From Paludibacteraceae bacterium (GTDB lineage Bacteria > Bacteroidota > Bacteroidia > Bacteroidales > Paludibacteraceae), in contig CAJOIZ010000015.1 of NCBI GenBank assembly GCA_905234835.1, forward strand, positions 1 through 47,109: a stretch of DNA of 47,109 nt, given 5' to 3'. Made by a program: the position numbers and the translations under genes. Positions 8,134 through 14,770 of this stretch are shown here, in pieces. Under the pieces are notes generated by a model. The model ran no database searches and was not told where the DNA came from. It saw only the letters and a list, made by a program, of their open reading frames with translations. Positions within the stretch are counted from its first letter, which is position 1. The number at the start of each line of letters is the position of its first letter.

Positions 8134-9324
8134 TCAATACAGGAATCCGAACAGCCACAGCGGGACGCACTTGTTGTGTCCGATCTCGATGTCGGCTACA
8201 GCGGTGTAGCGGAAGAGGTCGCGTTTGGGTGTTGTGGCGAACACGTCCATCCTGGTCTTGTGGTTGATGAGGAACGTGGCGTTCTCGTCGGCGTTGATTT
8301 TCTGCGACCCGTGCAGCGACGTGTAGAAGAACGTCTCGGCGATGTCTTTCTGGCTCACCTGCCGCGAAGGGAGCGCGTAGCACAGGTTGGGGTTCTGCAT
8401 ATACACTTTCGACGGTTTCTTGGGGAACGACCGGTCGTCCTTGTACAACAGGTTGATCATTCTCGCGTCCTTGAGGAACTTGATGTAGTTCATCACCGTC
8501 GCCCGCGATGTGTCAATGCGCGTGGCGAGGTCGGACACGTTGAGCGAACAGGGCAGTTCGGACAGCAGGCAGTAGAGCAGCTGCCGTATGCGTGCGAGGT
8601 AGGCGACCTCAATCTGGTTGTTGAGCAGGATATCCACCTCCAGCGACATGTTCATCGTCTTGAGCAGCGTTTCCGAGAAATCCCTGTTCACTTCGCGGTA
8701 GGGATAGTAGCCGTGCCGCAGGTATTCCTGCATGTAGTTCAGCGGCCGCACGCAAGTCAGTATCTCCTTGGCAATCTGTTCGTGGTTGGCAAGGATGTCG
8801 TCCAGTGAGTATGCGGGAAGGGGACGGCTCACCTGCGGCTGGAGGTTGATGTATTCGCGCAGCGAGTAACCGCGCATGTTGTACACCTTCACGATATGGC
8901 AGATATCCGATGTCGGTGCGTCCACGTTCATCAGCGGCGACGCCACGAACACAATCTGCAGACTCGTGAAGTGGAAAAAGCAGTCCCGCAGCTCCTTCTG
9001 CCAGTTGGGTACTTTGAACAACTGGTCGAGTAGGAGTGTTTTGCCTCCTGTCGCAACGAACTCCTCGGCGAACTGATACAGTGTATGTTCGGTGAAGTAG
9101 AAATTGTTGAAGTCGATGTACAGGATGTCACGCACTCTGTCGGGATGCAGTTGCCGCTGTCGGTGGGCGTACTGAAGAAGAAGGTCGGTTTTACCTATTC
9201 CTCTCCCGCCTGTAATGGCAATCAAACGTTCCGACCAGTCTATTTCGTCCAACAGACTGCGGCAGTAAGACATATCCACGTGGGACACGAGATAGTCGTG
9301 GGTGGCATAGAAACTTTCCAGCAT
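8134..9324 (-). CDS. AAA-family ATPase with DUF4143-like C-terminal domain
   Basis: A 396-residue ATPase of the large Bacteroidota 'ATP-binding protein' group. Walker A is GGRGIGKT (residues 39-46). The Walker B position reads LLLDQ (Asp100, Gln101) where the family usually has Asp-Glu, so the catalytic glutamate appears substituted. A winged-helix stretch follows (LPCSLNVSDLATRIDTSRATVMNYIKFL), then a C-terminal restriction-endonuclease-like region containing FLINHKTRMDVFA. Cellular substrate unknown. First gene of a probable three-gene operon with the knot protein and the LRR protein; a consensus promoter lies 27 bp upstream. Confidence 0.85.
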   Translation of the reverse strand: MLESFYATHDYLVSHVDMSYCRSLLDEIDWSERLIAITGGRGIGKTDLLLQYAHRQRQLHPDRVRDILYIDFNNFYFTEHTLYQFAEEFVATGGKTLLLDQLFKVPNWQKELRDCFFHFTSLQIVFVASPLMNVDAPTSDICHIVKVYNMRGYSLREYINLQPQVSRPLPAYSLDDILANHEQIAKEILTCVRPLNYMQEYLRHGYYPYREVNRDFSETLLKTMNMSLEVDILLNNQIEVAYLARIRQLLYCLLSELPCSLNVSDLATRIDTSRATVMNYIKFLKDARMINLLYKDDRSFPKKPSKVYMQNPNLCYALPSRQVSQKDIAETFFYTSLHGSQKINADENATFLINHKTRMDVFATTPKRDLFRYTAVADIEIGHNKCVPLWLFGFLY

Positions 9325-9350
9325 ACAAACAATGTTTTCGTTTCAGCCCG

Positions 9351-9381
9351 CAAAAATAGAACTTTTTGCGCAATTTGCAAA
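9351..9381 (-). promoter_or_regulatory. Bacteroidetes-type promoter for the ATPase/knot/LRR operon
   Basis: On the minus strand TTTG (9381-9378), 19-nt spacer, TATTTTTG (9358-9351), matching TTTG-N19..21-TAnnTTTG. The predicted start site is about 20 nt upstream of the ATG at 9324. Confidence 0.75.
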
Positions 9382-9474
9382 GCAAACATGACAGTTTTTT
9401 TTCGCACGTTTGCCATATTTCGTGTGATATTTTTCAGAAAAAAAGCAGTTATCCCCGAACTCATCAAAGGGATA

Positions 9475-9510
9475 ACACAAAAAGAAAACAACTGCAAGGT
9501 CTGTTGCAGT
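9475..9510 (-). terminator. Rho-independent terminator of the small transcription unit
   Basis: On the minus strand ACTGCAA-CAGACC-TTGCAGT (9510-9491) is followed by the U-rich tail TGTTTTCTTTTTGTG. Confidence 0.65.
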
Positions 9511-9588
9511 CTTCAGACACTCCCATAATTGCCGGACGGTATCAAAAACCGAATTTCATATCCGCCCGTCATTTCTTCCGGTTGCGGA

Positions 9589-9720
9589 TTACTTTCCGTA
9601 CTGCTGTGATGGAGCGTACTGGACATCGCCGTAACCTTCGGAAAGGTCAAACAACCCCAGCAATTCGGTCGTCTCAATCGCTTCAACTGTTAATGCCGGT
9701 TGTAAGTAATTGCGTTTCAT
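9589..9720 (-). CDS. Small (43-aa) hypothetical protein
   Basis: ATG at 9720, stop at 9589. The protein starts MKRNYLQPALTVEAIETTEL and ends with a Gly/Tyr/Gln-rich tail. The pattern MKxxY-x-P-x-(L/I)-x-x-E is one I associate with tiny, poorly annotated Bacteroidales proteins; the 53-residue ORF at 38529 has a similar flavour. It sits between a consensus promoter (9836-9867) and a terminator (9475-9510) on the same strand, which supports it being a real transcript. Function unknown. Confidence 0.6.
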   Translation of the reverse strand: MKRNYLQPALTVEAIETTELLGLFDLSEGYGDVQYAPSQQYGK

Positions 9721-9736
9721 GCTATCAAGTGTGGTT

Positions 9737-9802
9737 TTATGCGATCTTATTTACAGGTTCTTTCCCTGTTGTCAATTGCTTATTTTCGTTGTGTTTATCC
9801 AT
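9737..9802 (-). CDS. Very small ORF (21 aa), possible leader peptide
   Basis: ATG at 9802, about 28 nt after the predicted start site; encodes MDKHNENKQLTTGKEPVNKI plus a final Ala. It ends 16 nt before the 43-aa ORF. A short inverted repeat ATATCA-N5-TGATAT (9801-9817) covers its start and could affect initiation. It could be a leader peptide or simply untranslated sequence; no homology recognised. Confidence 0.35.
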   Translation of the reverse strand: MDKHNENKQLTTGKEPVNKIA

Positions 9803-9835
9803 ATCAAACTATGATATGTCCGTAACGAAAACGCG

Positions 9836-9867
9836 CAAAAGTAATGATAATTGTTGATGTGGACAAA
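9836..9867 (-). promoter_or_regulatory. Consensus promoter of the small transcription unit
   Basis: Minus strand TTTG (9867-9864), 20-nt spacer, TACTTTTG (9843-9836). An exact match to the Bacteroidetes consensus with no large gene downstream, which drew attention to the small ORFs. Confidence 0.72.
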
Positions 9868-9886
9868 CAAAAATGTTAATTTCTTC

Positions 9887-9974
9887 ATTTTTTAGTTGAT
9901 AGTTGAATGTTTAGTGTTGAGTGAAGTTGATAGTTTATAGTTTCAAGTTTATGATTTTGGTTTCATGTTTCAAG
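9887..9974. repeat. AT-rich degenerate GTTGATAG/GTTTCAAG-type repeat
   Basis: Dense imperfect repetition of AGTTGATAGTT, GTTTAGTGTTGAG and GTTTCAAGTTT-like words. The same repeat type recurs at 10214-10345, 10460-10505 and 14452-14590. Confidence 0.7.
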
Positions 9975-9979
9975 TTTAT

Positions 9980-10030
9980 CCCAATCGGTCATAAGTATAA
10001 CACCCCTATTCGGTCTAATGACCGATTGGG
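9980..10030. repeat. 13-bp perfect inverted repeat with 25-nt spacer
   Basis: CCCAATCGGTCAT (9980-9992) and its exact reverse complement ATGACCGATTGGG (10018-10030). The spacer is AT/C-rich and itself contains another CGGTC. It is not followed by a T-run, so an operator or transposon-end-like remnant is as likely as a terminator. Confidence 0.75.
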
Positions 10031-10213
10031 TTAGTGTAAAAATGTCGCTATTACAAAACAAATTCTTTTGAAAAAAAAGCACTCGCGTAACCGATGAATA
10101 AAGGGATGAAGGCACTTTGTGAACAGGCAATGAACGACGAATGAAAGACGAATGAATGAGAACGCCGATAATAATGACAAAAAAAAACTTGTAAAAAACT
10201 GCCCTTCGCAGTC

Positions 10214-10345
10214 CAAATAGTTGAAAGTTGAGAGTTGAATGTTGAGAGAAGTTTGGGAGTTGTTTTATAGTTGATAATTGATAATTGAGAGTTGATAGTG
10301 GGTTTCAAATTTAGGATTTCAAGTTTCAAATTGCAAATTTATGCC
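10214..10345. repeat. AT-rich degenerate repeat block
   Basis: Repetition of GTTGAGAGTTG, GATAATTGATAATTGAG and TTTCAAATTGCAAATTT words, like 9887-9974. Confidence 0.7.
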
Positions 10346-10517
10346 ACAGCGGAATAATATACCCCTCCATATATAAGGCAAAAAAATGCCAAGATCTATC
10401 ACCTAAAAGGCCAGTTTTTTTACTTTTTTGCATTTTCTTTGTAAGAGGCTGTAAATGAGGAGGGGCTTTTGATTTATGATTTCTAATTGCAAATTGCAAA
10501 TTTATGCCGCAACAATA

Positions 10518-10605
10518 AAAGCCTATCGGGCTTTCATGCCGACGCAACAACGTGTCAGATTCCCGACACAACAACGAAAGGCACTCCACAATGAAGTGCC
10601 TTTCG
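10518..10605 (-). terminator. Three consecutive hairpins behind the BspA-like gene
   Basis: In minus-strand order: an 11-bp stem CGAAAGGCACT/AGTGCCTTTCG (10605-10575); a 5-bp stem GTGTC/GACAC (10669-type core at 10569-10552); and AAAGCC-CGATA-GGCTTT followed by TATTG (10534-10518). The stems are linked by near-identical GTTGTTGyGTCGG spacers. The last one best fits a rho-independent terminator for the gene ending at 10646. Confidence 0.55.
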
Positions 10606-10645
10606 CTGTTATATTGCGGCGGGGATTAACCCGCCGAGCAGGCAT

Positions 10646-12607
10646 TTAGTCGAGGCGTTGTCCTTGCGCGTTGTAGGTCTTGCCGTTGCTGCGTATGTAG
10701 AGAATGCCGTTCTCAACGTATTTGACCGCAGGGGAATTCTCAATTATCAATTCTCCATTATCAATTGTAAACTCTCCACGCTCTTCTCCGTCCACGATGA
10801 TGCGCACGCGCTGGGTGTTCAGGGGTACTTCACTGCGGAAGAAACCGCGATAAGCGCGGATATTCGTTCCTGTTACCGTGTTCGGGTAATAGAGCATGTT
10901 GTCCTTCAGACCGAGATAGATGTTGCCGTTCGTCGTGCCTTGCAACTTGCCTGTGCGGAGCGTGCCGACCAAATAAATGCTGCCGCGACCCGAATTGTCG
11001 TTATAACCTGTCAGGGCAGTGATGTCCTCGTTGTCGACATCGGTATTGATAGTCACGTTCGGGAAGACAAACGAGGTCTTTTGCGCTAACTTGGCGTTCG
11101 CATTGACGATATAGCCCTTGCCTGCTTCGATGGATTGCGCCACAGCGAAATAGATGACGGTCAAATTATCCACCGTCTCCGCATAGCGGAACTCGTAGAC
11201 GCGGGCGTTCAGACCGAGAGCCATCATCATTCCTTTGCTGACATTGAACGGCAGACAAAGTGTCGCCCACTTACCTTGTGTGAAGCGGCGGTTGAGCGTA
11301 GCGGTATTGACCGTATAGCCGTTGTAGTCCTCCGCGAATTGCGTGTAGTAGTCCGCATTCTCGTTGTCCTGCAAGACGATGTTGTGGTAGCGCACACGGA
11401 GCGTGAAGGTGACAACCGAGTCGCAGCCGTCTGATGCCTGTAATGCCAATGTCTCCGTCCCTGCTTCGTTGAAGGTTACGCTTTCCCACGTGTAGGGCAG
11501 TTCGTCCTCCCATACGGTTGCGCCGTCGGTTGTTTCGTATTTACATTCTTCTTGTCCCCCTATCGGAAGGATGTTGGAGAAGTCTTTCCAACCGTCAGCT
11601 GCCTTGTAGGCTTCTACGGATTGCGCATGGACATAGAGAGGTATGGAGTAATCCATACCGTTAAATGCATTGTCCCCTATTGCCGGAGGAGTTACGGCTT
11701 CACATGTCATAGATATAATACTATTATTACATCCGTTATCGTCATTTGATTTTCTTATAGGAGCATCAAAAGGATCTGGGTCAGGGTCATCAAGACCAGT
11801 CCCTCCACCGCAAATCCAAGAATAACATGTCCCAGTTTGAAAAGCATCGCTTTCGATTTTTGTTATGGACTTGGGAAGATAAACCGAAGTTAAGTGATTA
11901 CACATGTCGCACATCCCGGTTCCGATGGTCGTTACACCGTCCGAAACAATGATATTCTTGACTGAGTTACGAAAATATTTCAATAAGTCCCCCTCATAAC
12001 AAAAGTAATTAGAGCCAGATATATTCTTCATAGCACCTGTTCCACTGATAGTTAGAACACCGTCGTTGGAGAATACCCATGATAGATTGTCGCCATACGA
12101 ACCGTAAGACGAAGACCCAATCGGAAAGATATTATAATTTTTCAAAATGTTATCAGCACGGTAAAGTTCGATGCTTTCGGCAGGGACATAGATAGGAATA
12201 TATGCTTTATTAATGAAAAATTGATGACAAGCAGGTGGTGTTGTTGCCTCACAGATTATTGAAGTTATAGAGCAATCCCTAAAAGCCCTATATCCGATAC
12301 TTGTGACGCTGCAGGGAATAGTTATGGAGGTCAGAAGACTGCTGCAACCATAGATGGCATAATCTCCAATGCTTGTTACACCATCAGAAATGACAGCGGA
12401 TGTAATTGAACTGCAATAGGAATACCACGGCGCATGGTTTTCGTAACTGTAATCCGTCATCGCTCCCGAGCCGGAGATGGTGAGGATGCCGGATTCGGTG
12501 TCAAGCGTCCACGTGAGGTTGTCGCCGCAGGCGCCGCTGTAGGTTTCTGCGGAAAGGGACAGACTGAACAGGAACATCAGTCCTGTTAAAAAGAATTTGT
12601 TTTTCAT
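10646..12607 (-). CDS. BspA-like leucine-rich-repeat surface protein
   Basis: 653 residues. Signal peptide MKNKFFLTGLMFLFSLSLSA, then two copies of the module seen in such proteins, the first reading GDNLTWTLDTESGILTISGS and the second GDNLSWVFSNDGVLTISGT. Each is followed by LRR_5-type repeats (VTSIGDYAIYGCSSL, VTTIGTGMCDMC). A C-terminal ~200-residue module begins GKWATLCLPFNV near residue 448 and is shared in outline with the 1621-aa protein at 33640. The extreme C-terminus YVENGILYIRSNGKTYNAQG is the shared tail. Just before the tail, residues FTIDNGELIIENS are encoded by the same AT-rich word found in the intergenic repeats. Family members are cell-surface adhesins; the specific ligand is unknown. 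Only a weak -7-like TTACTTTG is visible upstream. Confidence 0.85.
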   Translation of the reverse strand: MKNKFFLTGLMFLFSLSLSAETYSGACGDNLTWTLDTESGILTISGSGAMTDYSYENHAPWYSYCSSITSAVISDGVTSIGDYAIYGCSSLLTSITIPCSVTSIGYRAFRDCSITSIICEATTPPACHQFFINKAYIPIYVPAESIELYRADNILKNYNIFPIGSSSYGSYGDNLSWVFSNDGVLTISGTGAMKNISGSNYFCYEGDLLKYFRNSVKNIIVSDGVTTIGTGMCDMCNHLTSVYLPKSITKIESDAFQTGTCYSWICGGGTGLDDPDPDPFDAPIRKSNDDNGCNNSIISMTCEAVTPPAIGDNAFNGMDYSIPLYVHAQSVEAYKAADGWKDFSNILPIGGQEECKYETTDGATVWEDELPYTWESVTFNEAGTETLALQASDGCDSVVTFTLRVRYHNIVLQDNENADYYTQFAEDYNGYTVNTATLNRRFTQGKWATLCLPFNVSKGMMMALGLNARVYEFRYAETVDNLTVIYFAVAQSIEAGKGYIVNANAKLAQKTSFVFPNVTINTDVDNEDITALTGYNDNSGRGSIYLVGTLRTGKLQGTTNGNIYLGLKDNMLYYPNTVTGTNIRAYRGFFRSEVPLNTQRVRIIVDGEERGEFTIDNGELIIENSPAVKYVENGILYIRSNGKTYNAQGQRLD

Positions 12608-13114
12608 ACGCGATTGCCCGTATACGTGCCGGGCGCAACTATTAGATGGTTAATATAGTTTTAGTTAATAAGACTGTCTTTGATTGGTTTATAGCAAAAC
12701 CGCTGCAAAGTAACGGCATTTGTATGGTCCGCATGAAGTTCTTGTTACTTCTTTTTGCTTGTGATGTTGGCACCGCTATCCATAAGCAACCAACGGACTT
12801 CTTATATAAAGTGACATAAATAAAAGCAAGCGTGAATGTTATCCACGCTTATTCTCTAATTTGAGGTTCCTGCAAGACCCTTAGCCAAGAATAAACAATA
12901 ACGTCCACGCCCGATATGTATAACCCTCCCACCCTGTATCGGGCGCAGACAAGTATAACATACCCACGAGGACGCTTATTGCACTATCTTGTTTCGGGGC
13001 TTGAAATTTTGCAGGATTCCAAATTACCAAAACAAGCGTCAATAAACGCCTTTTTATGTCCTTGCTGTTTAACGTCGGCAAGCGACGACCGCCTTTACGC
13101 TCGCGGTGAAGCGG
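12608..13114. other. Intergenic region with inverted repeats
   Basis: 507 bp without a convincing gene. It contains a 7-bp stem AAGCGTG/CACGCTT near 12822-12851, the 9-bp inverted repeat CGCCCGATA/TATCGGGCG (12908-12916 and 12937-12945), and repeat copy A (13036-13088). Confidence 0.6.
13036..13088. repeat. Repeat copy A of the toxin-antitoxin-flanking element
   Basis: Contains ATAAACGCCTTT, a CTG, and TTTAACGTCGGCAAGCGACG. Two small hairpins are possible: GCGT/ACGC and CGTCG/CGACG. Lies 27 bp beyond the stop of the PIN toxin gene. Confidence 0.85.
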
Positions 13115-13537
13115 TTATTTATAGTTTACAATCAAATCCAAGCCTTGATTGCGATAAAAAGCAAACAATCTATCACTGGAGATAAGCGGCATCCGTTCCG
13201 TCAAAGCATGTGAGATAATCAGATGATCAGACGGATCAGTGTGCCCTTGCGCATCGTTAGTAGTCAAGTGTGCAAATGTGCGCATGTGCTCCTCGTGAAT
13301 AGGCAATACTTCTATAAAGTATTCATTCTTGACAGAATCAATAATATCTTCGGGCGTTCTCCATCGTTTTGCCCAAAGCCCTTTGCGGCGATATGCGACC
13401 ACCAGCTCTTTGATAGATTCCATTCTCATACACAAGATATTGTCCGGATCCTGGATAATAGCCTGCACATCAGCATTCAGCAACTCGGGGTCGGTTGCCA
13501 AATACACAAAGATATTAGTGTCAAGGAGATAACGCAT
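13115..13537 (-). CDS. PIN-domain toxin (VapC-like)
   Basis: 140 residues beginning MRYLLDTNIFVYLATDPELL. PIN-domain acidic residues can be placed at Asp6 (LLDTNIF), Glu44 (IKELV), Asp101/Asp104 (DPSDHLIISHA) and Asp122 (ISSDRLF), the set used to bind metal for RNA cleavage in VapC-type toxins. Length is normal, so the toxin looks intact. Its ATG shares an A with the stop of the 41-codon gene upstream (TAATG), indicating translational coupling to a cognate antitoxin. Confidence 0.88.
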   Translation of the reverse strand: MRYLLDTNIFVYLATDPELLNADVQAIIQDPDNILCMRMESIKELVVAYRRKGLWAKRWRTPEDIIDSVKNEYFIEVLPIHEEHMRTFAHLTTNDAQGHTDPSDHLIISHALTERMPLISSDRLFAFYRNQGLDLIVNYK

Positions 13538-13662
13538 TAAAGGAACAGCGTTGCATCATTAACAACAACACTCCCTTTCAGCCTCATTGCTGCTTCCCAT
13601 GTTCTGCTGATTGCTTCTTTCAGCACATTGGGCTTCTCCTGTTTTGTTGTATGTTCTGCCAT
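13537..13662 (-). CDS. Small antitoxin (41 aa) of the PIN toxin
   Basis: ATG at 13662; opens MAEHTTKQEKPNVLKEAISR and ends VVVNDATLFL. Its length, position and TAATG overlap with the PIN toxin make it the expected antitoxin, though no DNA-binding motif is obvious in so short a chain; it resembles a toxin-binding helix plus strand. A consensus promoter lies 40 bp upstream. Confidence 0.72.
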   Translation of the reverse strand: MAEHTTKQEKPNVLKEAISRTWEAAMRLKGSVVVNDATLFL

Positions 13663-13701
13663 GTCAATACGGTTTATTTTTACTCTTTGCAACTTTGGCG
13701 G

Positions 13702-13733
13702 CAAAGGTACTGCTTGTTTTCAATTCCTGCAAA
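13702..13733 (-). promoter_or_regulatory. Promoter of the first toxin-antitoxin operon
   Basis: Minus strand TTTG (13733-13730), 20-nt spacer, TACCTTTG (13709-13702). Confidence 0.78.
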
Positions 13734-13765
13734 TATATCTGTAAAAACAGATGCGTCACGGTGTC

Positions 13766-13819
13766 AACGTCAATAAACGCCTTTGCTGTAACTGCTTTTT
13801 TACGTTGCCAGCCTCAACG
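13766..13819. repeat. Repeat copy B of the toxin-antitoxin-flanking element
   Basis: Shares ATAAACGCCTTTGCTGTAACTGCT with copy C; its second half (TTTTTTACGTTGCCAGCCTCAACG) is the most diverged. Lies between the two toxin-antitoxin loci. Confidence 0.8.
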
Positions 13820-13961
13820 ATTATTCTATGTTCGCGCTTATTCCTCGTAGTGGGTACTACTCGGGCGCTTCACTTGGAGTGCGTTCCGTCGCACTCCTTC
13901 ATGGTTTAACGTCATGGAGAGAGGACGGTATGGTGTTTGCATCCGCAAGCGGGATGGTGGT

Positions 13962-14102
13962 TTATATCTGTTTCACAAATTCCGCAATAGTGATTATCTC
14001 AACCTTAGGCCACGGGATGGTTTTCAACGGGTTGAAATGATACGGACTTTTCGACGGCAGTGCCTGCAGAAGGCAGTTGGTGTCAAGAACGATGTACCGC
14101 AT
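13962..14102 (-). pseudogene. PIN-domain toxin remnant with internal in-frame deletion
   Basis: A 46-residue frame starting MRYIVLDTNCLLQALPSKSP, the typical N-terminus of a PIN toxin, passing directly into NPLKTIPWPKVEIITIAEF, the typical last ~20 residues of the same toxin class. The central ~90-100 residues, including the conserved Glu and the later Asp residues, are missing. Start and stop remain intact. It overlaps the upstream antitoxin gene by 20 bp, as in functional loci. It is probably unable to cleave RNA. Whether it is still translated, for instance as a decoy for the antitoxin, is open. Confidence 0.8.
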
Positions 14103-14313
14103 AACGATAAGGTGTTCTCATACGTTCCTTGCCCCAGTTCTCAACAACCTGTTCGTTGATTGTACCATTATCCCACAAAGCATCAATCTGCTTCTGTGCC
14201 TTGTCCGCGAAATAACGCGCAAGCATATTGCGGAAATCCGAATAATCATCCTCCGTATGGATGCCTTTGACTAAATTAAGCACATCCAATTCCGCCATTT
14301 GTGTGTAACTCAT
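14083..14313 (-). CDS. Antitoxin-like protein of the second (decayed) PIN locus
   Basis: 76 residues, MSYTQMAELDVLNLVKGIHT..., with a predicted helical middle (DFRNMLARYFADKAQKQIDA) and a C-terminal WGKERMRTPYR motif. I know this type as the small partner encoded just upstream of PIN toxins in Bacteroidales. The ORF is intact while its partner toxin (13962-14102) is gutted, so it is an orphan antitoxin. The consensus promoter at 14412-14444 and repeat copy C lie in its upstream region. Confidence 0.78.
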   Translation of the reverse strand: MSYTQMAELDVLNLVKGIHTEDDYSDFRNMLARYFADKAQKQIDALWDNGTINEQVVENWGKERMRTPYRYAVHRS

Positions 14314-14343
14314 ATATGCGTAATTTGTATTATGTCACGACAA

Positions 14344-14396
14344 GCGTTCTATAAACGCCTTTGCTGTAACTGCTGTTTAACGTCGGCAAGCGACGG
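14344..14396. repeat. Repeat copy C of the toxin-antitoxin-flanking element
   Basis: ATAAACGCCTTTGCTGTAACTGCT, then GTTTAACGTCGGCAAGCGACG. It sits inside the predicted 5' untranslated leader of the second antitoxin gene, between promoter and ATG. Confidence 0.85.
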
Positions 14397-14411
14397 TGTG
14401 GTTTTTGGCGG

Positions 14412-14444
14412 CAAAGGTAGTAAAGAAATGAGTATATATGCAAA
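14412..14444 (-). promoter_or_regulatory. Promoter of the second toxin-antitoxin locus
   Basis: Minus strand TTTG (14444-14441), 21-nt spacer, TACCTTTG (14419-14412); leader about 90 nt. Confidence 0.75.
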
Positions 14445-14750
14445 TATTTTAGTTGAAAGTTGATAGTTGAGAGTTTTTAAGTTTAGAGTTGAGTGTTGAG
14501 AGTTGATAATTGATAATTGAGAGTTGATAGTTGAAAATTGATAGTTTATGATTTATGATTTCAAATTGCAAATTTCAAATTTATGATTTAGGCGTTACGG
14601 GATTATGGGATGCCGGGATTACGGGATGCCGATAATTCGTTATACCGTTATTTCGGGAAGTCGGGATATCGGGATAAGGAGATTCCGAAAGGGGCAGTTT
14701 GCTTTTAGGGAGGGAGGTTAGTAGGGGGTTAGTTGGGGTTTAGTTTGAAT
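14445..14750. repeat. Repeat-filled intergenic region
   Basis: No gene seen. 14452-14590 is the AT-rich GTTGATAG-type repeat. 14599-14630 is a 16-bp tandem duplication (GGGATTAyGGGATGCC twice, one mismatch). From 14716 an 11-bp array begins. Confidence 0.75.
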
Positions 14751-14770
14751 TTAGTTGGTGTTTAGTTTGG
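14716..14770. repeat. 11-bp tandem array across the kinase stop codon
   Basis: Five consecutive 11-bp units: GGTTAGTAGGG, GGTTAGTTGGG, GTTTAGTTTGA, ATTTAGTTGGT, GTTTAGTTTGG. The stop codon of the kinase (14751-14753) and its last codons lie within the array. Confidence 0.85.

Larger units (their letters stand above)
9868..10645. other. Intergenic region rich in repeats and hairpins
   Basis: 778 bp between the small unit's promoter and the BspA-like gene. It holds two blocks of AT-rich degenerate repeats, the inverted repeat 9980-10030, and a run of three hairpins (10518-10605). The open frames here are repeat-derived and lack start signals; I see no convincing gene. Confidence 0.6.

Noticed and set aside
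9366..9857. 163-codon plus-strand open frame
   Set aside because: It runs antisense through the promoter, both small ORFs and the terminator of the minus-strand unit and has no protein-like composition.
13036..14396. Integron attC-like sites around the toxin-antitoxin genes
   Set aside because: The repeats contain GTTTAAC-like words and flank small toxin-antitoxin units, but no paired R'/R'' boxes in proper inverted order could be drawn, and no integron integrase gene is in the window.
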